64,000 bases of DNA from Vibrio nitrifigilis (GCF_015686695.1 NZ_JADPMR010000001.1:2542001-2606000), one strand, 5' to 3'. Counted from the stretch's first letter, positions 1-8,607 are shown. The notes: generated from the letters alone by a model not told the origin. A program made the numbers and translations.

Positions 1-30
1 ATAGCTCCTTATTTAAGGGGCTATTTTTTT
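1..30 (+). terminator. Intrinsic terminator of the gene upstream of the window
   Basis: A 10-bp stem (1-10 with 15-24, one G-T wobble) with loop ATTT runs into a T tract to position 30. It would end a plus-strand transcript coming from before the window. Confidence 0.75.
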
Positions 31-65
31 GTGTTTTTCTCACCACCCGGGGGAAATGGTCTGGA

Positions 66-80
66 CACCACCCGGTGGTG
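66..80 (+). promoter_or_regulatory. Small hairpin in the pyrE leader
   Basis: CACCAC (66-71) and GTGGTG (75-80) form a perfect 6-bp stem with a CCG loop, 45 bases before the pyrE start. A related CACCACCCGG string lies at 41-50. There is no T tract, so it is not a plain terminator. A role in pyrE control is only a possibility. Confidence 0.3.
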
Positions 81-125
81 AGAGTGTCAAAATAACCCGT
101 TATAGGGAAACATAGAGAGAGAGTT

Positions 126-767
126 ATGAAAGCGTACCAGCGTGAGTTTATTGAGTTTGCCCTTGAGAGAGAAGTGCTGAAATTTGGTGAGTTTACTCTG
201 AAATCCGGACGTAAAAGCCCATATTTCTTTAACGCTGGTTTGTTTAATACCGGATCTGACTTGGCCCGTTTAGGTCGCTTCTATGCAGCGGCGTTGGCGG
301 ATTCAGGCATCGATTTTGATGTGTTGTTTGGCCCTGCTTATAAAGGGATTCCAATCGCAACCACAACAGCAGTTGCTCTAGCAGATCATCATAATATCGA
401 TACGCCATACTGTTTTAACCGTAAAGAAGCGAAAGATCACGGCGAAGGCGGTAACTTGGTTGGTAGTGCGTTGGAAGGTCGAATCATGCTTGTTGATGAT
501 GTGATTACGGCAGGCACTGCGATTCGCGAATCGATGGAAATCATCCAAAATAACGGTGCTGATTTAGCGGGTGTTTTGGTTGCGATTGACCGCCAAGAAA
601 AAGGCAAAGGCGAGCTTTCTGCTATTCAAGAAGTGGAGCGCGACTTCGCATGTAAAGTGATTTCGATTGTGAGCTTAAGTGATCTGATTTCTTACCTAGA
701 ACAACAAGATGGTAATGCTGAGCATCTTGAAGCAGTTAAAGCATACCAAGCTCAATATGGTATCTAA
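126..767 (+). CDS. pyrE: Orotate phosphoribosyltransferase PyrE
   Basis: Transfers the phosphoribosyl group of PRPP to orotate to make OMP, the fifth step of pyrimidine synthesis, in the cytosol. The 213-aa length fits the family. The PRPP-binding motif is seen as LVDDVITAGTAI (about residues 121-132), and the phosphate loop region GPAYKGI and the KEAKDHGEGG segment match the PyrE family. A GAGAGAGAG purine run directly before the ATG serves as ribosome binding site. The gene has its own terminator at 792-815 and converges on the lpxL-like gene. pyrE next to an lpxL-type gene is the usual Vibrio order. Confidence 0.97.
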   Translation: MKAYQREFIEFALEREVLKFGEFTLKSGRKSPYFFNAGLFNTGSDLARLGRFYAAALADSGIDFDVLFGPAYKGIPIATTTAVALADHHNIDTPYCFNRKEAKDHGEGGNLVGSALEGRIMLVDDVITAGTAIRESMEIIQNNGADLAGVLVAIDRQEKGKGELSAIQEVERDFACKVISIVSLSDLISYLEQQDGNAEHLEAVKAYQAQYGI

Positions 768-791
768 ATTTTATAAAGTGCAGTAATAACC

Positions 792-815
792 AAGCGCCGT
801 AAAGGCGCTTTTTTT
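792..815 (+). terminator. pyrE terminator
   Basis: A 7-bp GC-rich stem AAGCGCC/GGCGCTT (792-798, 804-810) with a 5-nt loop is followed by five more Ts. It lies 25 bases after the pyrE stop codon. Confidence 0.9.
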
Positions 816-850
816 GTTTTTGAGTGATAGCTGAAGTGTCCGTGAGCGTT

Positions 851-893
851 GAACAAACTCCCTCCCTTTGGGGAGAAACCAGATCGAGCATTA
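851..893. repeat. Dispersed intergenic repeat, copy 1
   Basis: This stretch between convergent genes holds a CTCCCTCCC...TTGGGGAG core and the string ACCAGATCGAGC. Both strings occur again in the intergenic stretch near 23023-23140, in the other order. This looks like a dispersed intergenic repeat and may work as a hairpin between convergent genes. Confidence 0.45.
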
Positions 894-1844
894 TTGATAG
901 CGACGACCGACTTTCTTCTCTGGATCTGGTTCATGTTTGAAGCGGCGATGTAACCACATCCACTGTTCTGGTGCACGTAAGATTAACTCTTCAACAAATT
1001 GATTCATATAGGCTGCCGCGGCAACGGCATCACGTTTCGGAAAGTCGTGACCAACAATTTTATCTGCAATGATGTCGTATTTGCCCTCTTGATTTCTAAA
1101 GCCAGAGCCAATAACAATACCGCACTTACTCAGTTTAGCGAGCACACTGGTACCGGTTGTGGTACAGGCATCTTCCACTGCGAAAAGAGGCACATAAGCT
1201 GCATTTTTTCTACCGTAGTCGTGATCAGGTAAATAGAATAAGCGGTAGCCTTCACGCATAACACGAACCATTTTCTTTAAATCTTTACGATCTACCATCA
1301 AATTGCCATTATGCGAGCGCCCCCAATACTGGATTAAGTTATAAGCCGGGTTATTGTGCGGGCGAAATACCCCATATCCAGGTAACCCTATGATGGCGAA
1401 AGCTCGAGCAGTCACCTCCAAATTGAGGGCATGAACACAGCATAGCAGCACACCTTTGCCTTCATTTTCATAGTCACGCAAAGGTTGGACGTTGTGTTCT
1501 ACGATGCGGCGTTTAAAGCGCCAAGTCGGCCAAAACCAGGTAATACCTGTTTCAATCAGACCAGCCCCAGTGTTTTTAAAGTTTTCTATGACAAAAGCAC
1601 GAATCTCTTCTTGAGTTTTTTCTGGGAAAGCGAGTTCAAGGTTACGATGAGCAGTATGAACGCGACCTTTACTAAATCGCATCGCTAATTTACCAAAACC
1701 ACGGCCAATTTTAAGCAAGACTGAGTAGGGTAAAATATTGACAACAAGAGCTAAGAAGCCAAAGCCTAACCATACTCCCCAATACTTGGGAGCGAGTAGA
1801 GCATAGGAAAAAGTTGGTTTATCAAAACTGGCTTGGTGTGTCAT
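891..1844 (-). CDS. lpxL: LpxL-type lipid A late acyltransferase
   Basis: Adds a secondary acyl chain to Kdo-lipid IVA at the inner face of the inner membrane. The 317-aa protein has an N-terminal membrane segment (about residues 24-45) and the HX4E catalytic motif at H138/E143 (CVHALNLE). The strings ETGITWFWP and RPHNNP match E. coli LpxL more closely than LpxM. It is the last gene of a probable minus-strand run slmA, NTase/kinase fusion, lpxL (gaps of 21 and 79 bp). V. cholerae has an acyltransferase pair next to pyrE, LpxL and LpxN (which adds a hydroxylaurate). Which of these two roles applies here cannot be told from sequence alone, so the symbol is a family-level call. Confidence 0.85.
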   Translation of the reverse strand: MTHQASFDKPTFSYALLAPKYWGVWLGFGFLALVVNILPYSVLLKIGRGFGKLAMRFSKGRVHTAHRNLELAFPEKTQEEIRAFVIENFKNTGAGLIETGITWFWPTWRFKRRIVEHNVQPLRDYENEGKGVLLCCVHALNLEVTARAFAIIGLPGYGVFRPHNNPAYNLIQYWGRSHNGNLMVDRKDLKKMVRVMREGYRLFYLPDHDYGRKNAAYVPLFAVEDACTTTGTSVLAKLSKCGIVIGSGFRNQEGKYDIIADKIVGHDFPKRDAVAAAAYMNQFVEELILRAPEQWMWLHRRFKHEPDPEKKVGRRYQ

Positions 1845-1923
1845 AACGTTTTCTTTTTAGGCATGGAACAGAGTAAATACAAAACAATCATGAAAACTCC
1901 TTGGCTGGAGGCTTCACTCTCAA

Positions 1924-3171
1924 TTAAAGCTTTAAGTCTAGTTTATCAATAAATTCAAAGGTTTTTTCTAACGAATGATAGGTATTGATATAGACATAAG
2001 TTGGCGTATTTGAAGCGATACTCAATTCAAAATACATCTCACGAAATTGCTGAATATGTTGCACTGATAGCTCTTCTTTACGACCTAAAATAGTCGCCTC
2101 TGGAGCATCTAACTGCACAATGCAGCTTGGCGTTGGTGCTTTTTTTATAAGTTCGCGAGCGGTTGGGTACATGGTCAATGGCGTTTCCATTGAGCGAGAG
2201 CCCGTGATCAACAAATCGATGTAAAAGCGATCAAAAATCGTGGTTTTACCAAAACGGCATAAGAACGCTTTGCAGTAACCAGACACTAAGCTAATCCAAA
2301 ATAGCTTAATATGTTGAATATCGTCGTACTGATTTTTATCTAATGGACCATATTGAAGGTCAATTTTGTTCCAAGTGAGTTTGCGCAAAAATAAATAGAG
2401 AAAACTACGACGAAATGTCTTTTTATACATGTAGTATTTGGCGCGATAGCGTTTCGTCAACTGCTTAATCACGGTGGTTTTGCCTACTCCATCTGGGCCA
2501 ACAACGGCAATAACTCGACTGGATTTGGCCAGTTTCTTCTTCAAGCGGTAGAACACTTGAGCTAAACGATGCTGTGATTGTTGCGCGAATAATCCTCTAT
2601 CTTGTAACTGTTTATTCGCGAGGCGCATTTTTTCTTTAGATACATCATCAAACAGAGATTTCACCTCAGAATCCAAATTCGGCAGTTGGCGATAATAGTT
2701 GAGCCGATGTTGAACTTCTTCGCTCTCTAACTTTTTATTTTTAGAGTACATATGGGATAAATAAAACAGTGCTGCAATATTATCACTCAGTGTAAAGTGC
2801 CCTTCTTTTTCGATGAGCTGTTGCTGCTCAGCCAGTTTATACCACGGGATATGGGTTCCTTTAGGCAATGAACGGTCTTTAATGTCTAGCTCTGTCCAGA
2901 TATCGAATTCAACGCAGTGTTCCAGTGAATGAGTAAATAAAGTGACCGTTGTTTTTTCATATTTCACACGTTCGATACGAAAGTTAATCGCATTAGCACT
3001 ACAAATTCGATGGAATAAGCGCAATAGATCGTTGAGGGCTTCTGGATTGACTAAAAGATCAAAGTCACCTTGATAAATATCAGGTTCTCGAATTGGTTTA
3101 GGACGAATAAAAACAAAAGGCAGAGCTTGTTGCTGTGCAGCAGAGAAAAATTCAGTGATCACTTTTAGCAT
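1924..3171 (-). CDS. Nucleotidyltransferase-like/thymidylate kinase-like fusion protein
   Basis: A 415-aa two-part protein. The N-terminal half has a GDFDLLV segment (residues 35-41) and a later EFDIW (88-92), a pattern of acidic residues resembling nucleotidyltransferase-fold domains. The C-terminal half has a Walker A P-loop GPDGVGKTT (225-233), a DRFYID motif like the DRY/DRH of thymidylate kinases, and a LDAPEATILGRKEE lid-like stretch. The true TMK is not expected here, and the LPS setting suggests phosphorylation or activation of something other than dTMP. The substrate is unknown. It lies 21 bp after slmA and 79 bp before the lpxL-like gene, so it is probably co-transcribed with them. 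The domain reading is by eye. Confidence 0.75.
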   Translation of the reverse strand: MLKVITEFFSAAQQQALPFVFIRPKPIREPDIYQGDFDLLVNPEALNDLLRLFHRICSANAINFRIERVKYEKTTVTLFTHSLEHCVEFDIWTELDIKDRSLPKGTHIPWYKLAEQQQLIEKEGHFTLSDNIAALFYLSHMYSKNKKLESEEVQHRLNYYRQLPNLDSEVKSLFDDVSKEKMRLANKQLQDRGLFAQQSQHRLAQVFYRLKKKLAKSSRVIAVVGPDGVGKTTVIKQLTKRYRAKYYMYKKTFRRSFLYLFLRKLTWNKIDLQYGPLDKNQYDDIQHIKLFWISLVSGYCKAFLCRFGKTTIFDRFYIDLLITGSRSMETPLTMYPTARELIKKAPTPSCIVQLDAPEATILGRKEELSVQHIQQFREMYFELSIASNTPTYVYINTYHSLEKTFEFIDKLDLKL

Positions 3172-3192
3172 TGCTGGTGGTCTCGTATTGTT

Positions 3193-3783
3193 TTACTTAA
3201 TTTGAGCACTTAAGAGTGTCCAGTATTGCTCAAAGTTTTCCGTTGGAAGGTATTTAAAATTGGAACGCACAAAACGGTTAAGACTACCTTCTACTTGGCC
3301 GAGCAATTGAGCGGCTAAAATACTTTCTTCTACGGGGAAAGATTTTCCTTCACGTAATTTACGTTCACGCAAGATTTGACGTAATGAAGTTTCAATACGT
3401 TCAAAAAGTTGGTTGATACGATCGCGTAAACGTTCATTTTCAAACATTAGAGCATGCCCGGATAAGATTCGTGTCAAACCTGGGTTACGTTCTGAGAACG
3501 CGAGAACCAATTGCAAAACCAAGCGAATCCGATTCAGTGTGTCTTTTTCTTCGTCTAAAATCAGGTTAATACGAGACATAAGTGATTCTTCGATAAACTC
3601 GATTAACCCCTCAAACATTCTCGCTTTACTTGGAAAGTGGCGATATAAAGCGGCTTCAGAAACCCCTACTTGTTTGGCCAATTTGGCGGTCGTAATACGA
3701 GAAGCTCCTTCATGAGATTCCAGCATTTCCGCTAATGCTTGCAGAATTTCTTCACGACGATTCGATTTCTTAGTACCGGCCAT
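3193..3783 (-). CDS. slmA: Nucleoid occlusion factor SlmA (TetR family)
   Basis: DNA-binding inhibitor of FtsZ ring assembly over the nucleoid. The 196-aa protein has a TetR-type N-terminal helix-turn-helix (ITTAKLAKQVGVSEAALYRHF, about residues 30-50). Its C-terminal part (LLGQVEGSLNRFVRSNFKYLP) is typical of SlmA. It lies between coaBC and the lpxL-like gene, as in V. cholerae and E. coli relatives (formerly ttk). It is separated from coaBC by the coaBC terminator, so it is likely to have its own promoter in the gap, and it leads the downstream minus-strand genes. Confidence 0.96.
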   Translation of the reverse strand: MAGTKKSNRREEILQALAEMLESHEGASRITTAKLAKQVGVSEAALYRHFPSKARMFEGLIEFIEESLMSRINLILDEEKDTLNRIRLVLQLVLAFSERNPGLTRILSGHALMFENERLRDRINQLFERIETSLRQILRERKLREGKSFPVEESILAAQLLGQVEGSLNRFVRSNFKYLPTENFEQYWTLLSAQIK

Positions 3784-3818
3784 AACCCGATTTTCCTTAT
3801 GATTACCACTACTTGAAT

Positions 3819-3848
3819 GAAAATAGACGCTTAGTGACAGTAAGCGTC
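3819..3848 (-). terminator. coaBC terminator (minus strand)
   Basis: GACGCTTA (3826-3833) and TAAGCGTC (3841-3848) form an 8-bp stem with a 7-nt loop. Read on the minus strand it is followed by TATTTTC, and it lies just after the coaBC stop codon. Confidence 0.7.
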
Positions 3849-3864
3849 ATTTGTTATTGGTTTC

Positions 3865-5064
3865 TTATAACTGACGATTAATTAATAGCATTAAAGATTG
3901 AGCAAGTTGGGATTTACTCGTTAAAGGCAGAGTTTGCTCACCCTCATTCCAGAATACAGTGAGTGCATTCTCATCACTATTAAACCCCTGACCGGCAACC
4001 GAGACATCGTTAGCACAAATCATATCGAGATTTTTTCTTTGTAGTTTGCTGCGAGCATATTGTTCCACATCTTGTGTTTCTGCAGCAAAGCCCACTGTAA
4101 AGGGGCGTTGTTCTGTCATCGCGGCGACTGATGCTACGATATCAGGATTTTTTACCATAGTAATGATGAGGTTATCATTATCATCGGTTTTTTTGATTTT
4201 TTGCTCCGCTACCACGTCAGGTCGGTAATCTGCAACCGCAGCACAAGCAATAAAAACGTCATGAGAAGCGGCTTGTGACATCACTGCGTTATACATATCA
4301 AGAGAGCTGATCACATCAATACGATTCACGTTTGCGGGAGTTGATAGGTTTACAGGCCCAGCCACTAAAGTGACGGTTGCACCTAATTTAGCCGCAGCAG
4401 CTGCAATCGCAAATCCCATTTTACCAGAGCTGTAATTTGTTAAATAACGGACGGGATCAAGCGCTTCTCTGGTTGGTCCTGCTGTTATTAGTATCTGTTT
4501 TCCATTAAGGGCCTTTGGGCCAAAAAATGCCTCGCAGCGATGGACCAGTTCCATTGGATCGAGCATACGACCGGGGCCAACATCACCACAGGCCTGCTCT
4601 CCAGCATCGGGCCCCCAAATGGTATAACCACGACGTTCGAGAGTGGCAATATTCTCTTGAGTGGCAATATTGCGGTACATTTGTTGATTCATCGCAGGAG
4701 ATACAACAACCGGCGCATCAGTTGCGAGTACTAAAGTCGTCAGAAGATCATTACCCATACCTGCGGCGATACGACCAATTAAATCAGCAGTTGCTGGCGC
4801 TAACAATACCATGTCTGCCCATTTTGCTAATTCAATATGTCCCATAGATGCTTCAGCAGCAGGATCAAACAAGCTATCTGACACGGGTTTACCTGATACT
4901 GCTTGCATCGTAAGTGGGGTGATAAAGGCTTCTGCTGCTTTGGTCATTACAACGCGGACTTCTGCGCCACGTTCAATCAGACGACGGGTTAACTCTGCGC
5001 ATTTATACGCTGCGATACCGCCACTGATGCCCAGCAGAATTTTTTTTCCTGCTAATGTCTGCAT
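3865..5064 (-). CDS. coaBC: Bifunctional phosphopantothenoylcysteine decarboxylase/phosphopantothenate-cysteine ligase CoaBC
   Basis: Two consecutive steps of coenzyme A synthesis. The 399 aa cover an N-terminal FMN-dependent decarboxylase domain (about 1-185) and a C-terminal CTP-dependent ligase domain (about 190-399). Catalytic His76 (GHIELAKWAD), the PAMN substrate motif (123-126) and Cys159 (EQACGDVGPGRM) are all present at the positions expected from E. coli. The ligase domain begins near ILITAGPTREALDPVRYLTN. The CoaBC position beside slmA and radC is conserved in gammaproteobacteria, usually with dut in between in E. coli. Here a chemoreceptor gene lies on the radC side. Confidence 0.97.
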   Translation of the reverse strand: MQTLAGKKILLGISGGIAAYKCAELTRRLIERGAEVRVVMTKAAEAFITPLTMQAVSGKPVSDSLFDPAAEASMGHIELAKWADMVLLAPATADLIGRIAAGMGNDLLTTLVLATDAPVVVSPAMNQQMYRNIATQENIATLERRGYTIWGPDAGEQACGDVGPGRMLDPMELVHRCEAFFGPKALNGKQILITAGPTREALDPVRYLTNYSSGKMGFAIAAAAAKLGATVTLVAGPVNLSTPANVNRIDVISSLDMYNAVMSQAASHDVFIACAAVADYRPDVVAEQKIKKTDDNDNLIITMVKNPDIVASVAAMTEQRPFTVGFAAETQDVEQYARSKLQRKNLDMICANDVSVAGQGFNSDENALTVFWNEGEQTLPLTSKSQLAQSLMLLINRQL

Positions 5065-5296
5065 TCTGGATTCCTCAAAAATTCTGGTCGCTATGCTAGC
5101 ACAACTACCCTCATATGTCAGAGTACGGCTAACGCCCGTTTAGAAAATTGAAATCTATGCAATTAATGTGGATTAACACAATAAAATACCGACCGCGTCA
5201 CCCTTCCAGTTGTACGGATATGAGACAGTAAAAAATATTCAATCTATTGCTTAAGAAGTGATTGGGTTGAATCGTTTTTCAGAGAAAAAATGGCCA

Positions 5297-5332
5297 ACAC
5301 AACAAAGATTTCTGCCTGCCTGTTTGTTGTGT
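5297..5332 (+). promoter_or_regulatory. 10-bp inverted repeat in the chemoreceptor leader
   Basis: ACACAACAAA (5297-5306) and TTTGTTGTGT (5323-5332) are perfect inverted copies separated by 16 bases, 27 bases before the ATG of the chemoreceptor gene. It could be an operator or an mRNA stem. There is no T tract. The rest of the 295-bp gap between coaBC and this gene shows nothing else I can name. Confidence 0.4.
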
Positions 5333-5359
5333 CAATAAATAAAAATAAAAGGTGTACTT

Positions 5360-7042
5360 ATGTCTATATCACTACGTAGTAAGCCCAAATTGCTGCTATT
5401 AACTGTACTCCCACTTGTTATCGTGACATCTATTGTGACTGCGGTGTTTTACCGTAATGGTGTGAGCAGCCTTGACCAAGAGATGACTCGTTATCGCGCA
5501 GACCTCATATCAACACGTAAAGCGGAGTTAAAAGCCTATATAAAACTGGCGATGACTTCAGTTAAGCCTTTATATGATCAAGATAAAAATGGAGAAAACA
5601 AAGCCCAGGCAAAGCAGATTTTGGAAGCGATGCGCTTTGCAACAGATGGTTACTTTTTTGGTTATAACTCAAAAGGTGTGGCAGTGCTTCATGGAAGCAA
5701 TCAAAGCCTAGTTGGAAAGAACCTGTACAACATGAAAGATGAAAATGGTTTGCCGGTTATTCAGGAAATCATTCGTTCGGCAAAAGAAGGGGATGGCTAT
5801 CTAGAATTTTCTTGGAATAAACCCTCTTTGCACCATGCTGCACCCAAGCTTGGTTATCAGCAATACCTACCTAAATGGGATTGGATAATTGGTACGGGTG
5901 TATACGTTGATGATATTGATAACCAAATAGCGAACTATCAGCACCAGAAAAAAGCGCAACTCGCTTCTCAAATGTGGTCTGCTATTGCTTTATCGCTTGG
6001 TGGATTATTGATTACTGTGATTGTTGTGAGCGTGTTAGTCTCTCGAGGTGTATTACCTATCAAACATCTTGCGGAATCATTACAAGGAATGGCGTCAGGG
6101 GATGGTGATTTGACGGCTCGTCTAGCGGTTGAAAGCCAAGATGAAATTGGTGATGCAGCCCGCGCATTTAACTCCTTTGTCGCTAAAATACAAAAAATGA
6201 TGCAGAACGTCAGTCGCGCAGAGGCCGGTATTGAAATCGCTGTGACGAAATTAAATCAGCAAACACAATCTGCAGATAGGCAAATGAGCGAACACAGTTT
6301 GGAAACAGATAAAGTCGTTACTGCAGTGACGGAAATGAGTGCTACTGCGCGCGAAGTTGCGCAAAATACCAATTCCACCGCGCATTCAATAGAAGCGGCA
6401 AATCAGAGAATATCAGAAGCACAAGTTGAAGTGGATGAAGCAGTACAAGGCATTAGTGCTTTAATCCACGAAGTAGAGGTAACCTCCTCTGCGATAGGTG
6501 AGCTGCAACAGCATGCGACCAGTATTACTAAGGTGTTGGGTGTGATTGGTGAGATTGCTGAACAAACTAATCTACTGGCGCTCAATGCTGCAATAGAGGC
6601 TGCTCGAGCTGGTGAACAAGGAAGAGGCTTTGCTGTGGTTGCCGATGAAGTTCGCTCTTTAGCAAGTCGTACTCAAGACAGTACGCAAGAGATCAATAAT
6701 ATGCTCAAAGAGCTTAATCAAGGTGTAGAAAAAGCGGTAAAAAGTATGCAGCTAAGCCAGCATCGAGGTGAAAAGACTTCCCAGGATTCTGAGAGAATCC
6801 GTCAAAGTTTATTGGGTATGGCGGAATCCATCAGTGTGATTCAAGAGATGGGGATCCAAACCGCTTCTGCTGCCGAAGAGCAAAGTTTAGTCTCTGAGGA
6901 AATTAACCAAAACCTCGTCCATATTCAGCAGATTGTGAATGAATTGGGGGATGGCGTGAAAGAGTCCGTCACTATTGGTCAGCAGTTATCGCTTTCTGGT
7001 GACGAAATGAGAGAGTTGGTCAGTAACTTTAAGGTCGCGTAA
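5360..7042 (+). CDS. Methyl-accepting chemotaxis protein with periplasmic Cache domain
   Basis: Inner-membrane chemoreceptor of 560 aa. A first transmembrane helix (about 10-31) leads to a periplasmic single Cache (sCache_2-like) domain (about 35-195; YFFGYNSKGVAVLHG and WIIGTGVYVDDID are typical). A second helix (about 205-230), a HAMP linker (about 230-285) and the cytoplasmic signalling domain follow. The hairpin tip (EQTNLLALNAAIEAARAGEQGRGF, quoted in part) lies near residue 400. It signals to CheA/CheW. The ligand is unknown; sCache_2 receptors often bind small organic acids. No CheR/CheB pentapeptide is seen at the C terminus (ends FKVA). V. cholerae has a chemoreceptor at the same place. 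Confidence 0.93.
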   Translation: MSISLRSKPKLLLLTVLPLVIVTSIVTAVFYRNGVSSLDQEMTRYRADLISTRKAELKAYIKLAMTSVKPLYDQDKNGENKAQAKQILEAMRFATDGYFFGYNSKGVAVLHGSNQSLVGKNLYNMKDENGLPVIQEIIRSAKEGDGYLEFSWNKPSLHHAAPKLGYQQYLPKWDWIIGTGVYVDDIDNQIANYQHQKKAQLASQMWSAIALSLGGLLITVIVVSVLVSRGVLPIKHLAESLQGMASGDGDLTARLAVESQDEIGDAARAFNSFVAKIQKMMQNVSRAEAGIEIAVTKLNQQTQSADRQMSEHSLETDKVVTAVTEMSATAREVAQNTNSTAHSIEAANQRISEAQVEVDEAVQGISALIHEVEVTSSAIGELQQHATSITKVLGVIGEIAEQTNLLALNAAIEAARAGEQGRGFAVVADEVRSLASRTQDSTQEINNMLKELNQGVEKAVKSMQLSQHRGEKTSQDSERIRQSLLGMAESISVIQEMGIQTASAAEEQSLVSEEINQNLVHIQQIVNELGDGVKESVTIGQQLSLSGDEMRELVSNFKVA

Positions 7043-7173
7043 TCGTTAATTTGGAAATAGATAATTGTATGGGGATGATTTATTAGTGAAGTCGCTCGAA
7101 GGTTAAAAATTGGAATCTTGAGTCTGCTATGAGTGTTTGTCTTTATTAGGGCTGGTTGCTCTGGAGTCATAAG

Positions 7174-7848
7174 ATGAAGTTAAAACACTTGCCGGCAGAC
7201 TCTCTGCCTAGAGAAAAGCTCTTGCAGAGAGGCGCTGATTCGCTCAGTGATGCTGAACTCTTAGCGATATTTCTGCGAACTGGGACAACAGGGATGAATG
7301 TCTTAGTGCTTGCTGACCAATTGTTAAAAGATTTTGGATCACTACGTGCACTGTTTTCTTCATCCCAAGAAGAGTTCTGCCAACGTAAAGGGTTGGGCGT
7401 TGCTAAGTATGTGCAACTCCAAGCCGTAATCGAGATGACCCAGCGTTATTTGTCAGAGACGCTTCAACGCGGTGAAGCTTTGACAAGCCCACAGCAGACT
7501 AAACTTTATTTATCAAGCCGTTTACGCGATCGCCAAAGAGAAGCCTTCTACCTGCTATTCCTCGATAATCAGCATCGAGTGATAAAAGATGAAATCTTAT
7601 TTGAGGGTACCATTGATTCTGCGTCTGTTTATCCGAGAGAAGTATTAAAAAGAGCGTTGTTTCATAATGCGGCGGCTGTCATCTTGGCGCATAACCACCC
7701 ATCTGGTGTGGCTGAACCTAGCCAGTCTGATCGGCGAATTACTCAACGTCTTGTTGAAGCACTCATGCTGGTAGATATTCGAGTATTAGACCATTTTGTG
7801 GTCGGAGACGGTGAAGTTATCTCATTTGCTGAAAGAGGTTGGATTTAA
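7174..7848 (+). CDS. radC: RadC family JAMM-domain protein
   Basis: A 224-aa member of the RadC (UPF0758) family, with an N-terminal helix-hairpin-helix-like half and a C-terminal JAB/MPN metalloprotease-fold domain. The metal motif HNHPSG (173-178) with Asp186 is intact, and the C-terminal SFAERGWI is typical. The historic DNA-repair role is disputed and the function is unproven. I chose ATG 7174 over an upstream in-frame TTG at 7156 because GGAG sits 7 bases before the ATG and the family begins at about this point. It is followed by rpmB-rpmG, a conserved order. Confidence 0.93.
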   Translation: MKLKHLPADSLPREKLLQRGADSLSDAELLAIFLRTGTTGMNVLVLADQLLKDFGSLRALFSSSQEEFCQRKGLGVAKYVQLQAVIEMTQRYLSETLQRGEALTSPQQTKLYLSSRLRDRQREAFYLLFLDNQHRVIKDEILFEGTIDSASVYPREVLKRALFHNAAAVILAHNHPSGVAEPSQSDRRITQRLVEALMLVDIRVLDHFVVGDGEVISFAERGWI

Positions 7849-8089
7849 AATAAGCCGATTAGTGATGGAAAATGCATGAGTTAGGGTAAAAAAAGAGCAA
7901 TGAGTGGTGACGCCTGAATGGATTTTTTTGAATAAAATAAAAAAAAATTTTCGGCGAAATGATCGCTTTGAGAAAAATTAACATGAAAAAACAAAGCGCT
8001 TTGTCATGATTACACAGCTTAGGTCAAAAAATCCCAACTTTATAAAGAGCATCATGGGATTAGGATTAGGCAACCGATGACTTTTTCCC
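7849..8089. other. Gene-free stretch before the rpmB promoters
   Basis: No coding signal is seen between radC and the ribosomal protein promoters. An A/T-rich run at about 7920-7960 could serve as an upstream activating (UP) region. Nothing else is recognised. Confidence 0.4.
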
Positions 8090-8117
8090 TTGTTAGTTAG
8101 CTAAAATCTGATACTAT
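8090..8117 (+). promoter_or_regulatory. Possible upstream rpmB promoter
   Basis: TTGTTA (8090-8095) and TACTAT (8112-8117) are 16 bases apart, a plausible but imperfect sigma-70 pair upstream of the stronger promoter. Confidence 0.35.
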
Positions 8118-8197
8118 TCGCAAACATTTTTAAACACTAATCAGCTCGCCAGAGAAAAAAAGATCAGGGAATCCTTCAAAAAGGATCTGTTCGGGTC

Positions 8198-8226
8198 TTG
8201 AGCAATGCATGGCAAGTTAGTATAAT
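8198..8226 (+). promoter_or_regulatory. Main rpmB-rpmG promoter (sigma-70)
   Basis: TTGAGC (8198-8203) and a perfect TATAAT (8221-8226) are 17 bases apart. The discriminator right after it is GC-rich (GCGCGACC), as in promoters under stringent (ppGpp) control of ribosomal genes. It leaves a leader of roughly 125 bases before rpmB. Confidence 0.8.
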
Positions 8227-8357
8227 GCGCGACCTTTGATAGCCTTGTATGGATTTTCCATATTGGTTTTTAACCTCAACTTCTTAAATTTTAGAGATAG
8301 AGGTTCGGCCAGCAAGCAAGGTTGATATCGAGCTGAAACGATTTGGAGAAGACATTC

Positions 8358-8594
8358 ATGTCCCGAGTATGCCAAGTAACTGGTAAGCGTCCAGTAACGG
8401 GTAACAACCGTTCACACGCACGAAATGCTACTAAGCGTCGTTTTCTGCCGAACCTACAAACTCATCGTTTCTGGGTAGAGAGCGAAAAACGTTTTGTTAA
8501 ACTACGTCTATCTGCTAAAGGCATGCGTATCATCGATAAGAAAGGTATTGATACCGTTCTTACTGATATCCGTGCACGTGGCGAAAACGTTTAA
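8358..8594 (+). CDS. rpmB: 50S ribosomal protein bL28
   Basis: A 78-aa basic ribosomal protein of the large subunit. It begins MSRVCQVTGKRPVTGNNRSH, the normal bL28 start. An in-frame ATG 15 bases earlier is rejected because GGAG at 8345-8348 is spaced for 8358 and because of family length. It forms an operon with rpmG, 13 bp downstream. Confidence 0.98.
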   Translation: MSRVCQVTGKRPVTGNNRSHARNATKRRFLPNLQTHRFWVESEKRFVKLRLSAKGMRIIDKKGIDTVLTDIRARGENV

Positions 8595-8607
8595 GAGGAA
8601 TTGAACC

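Noticed and set aside
764..976. Open frame of 70 codons on the minus strand between pyrE and the lpxL-like gene
   Set aside because: It runs across the pyrE terminator and the repeat and over the end of lpxL in another frame, with no ribosome binding site.
4515..4847. Plus-strand open frames inside coaBC
   Set aside because: They are shadows of the strongly supported minus-strand coaBC gene.
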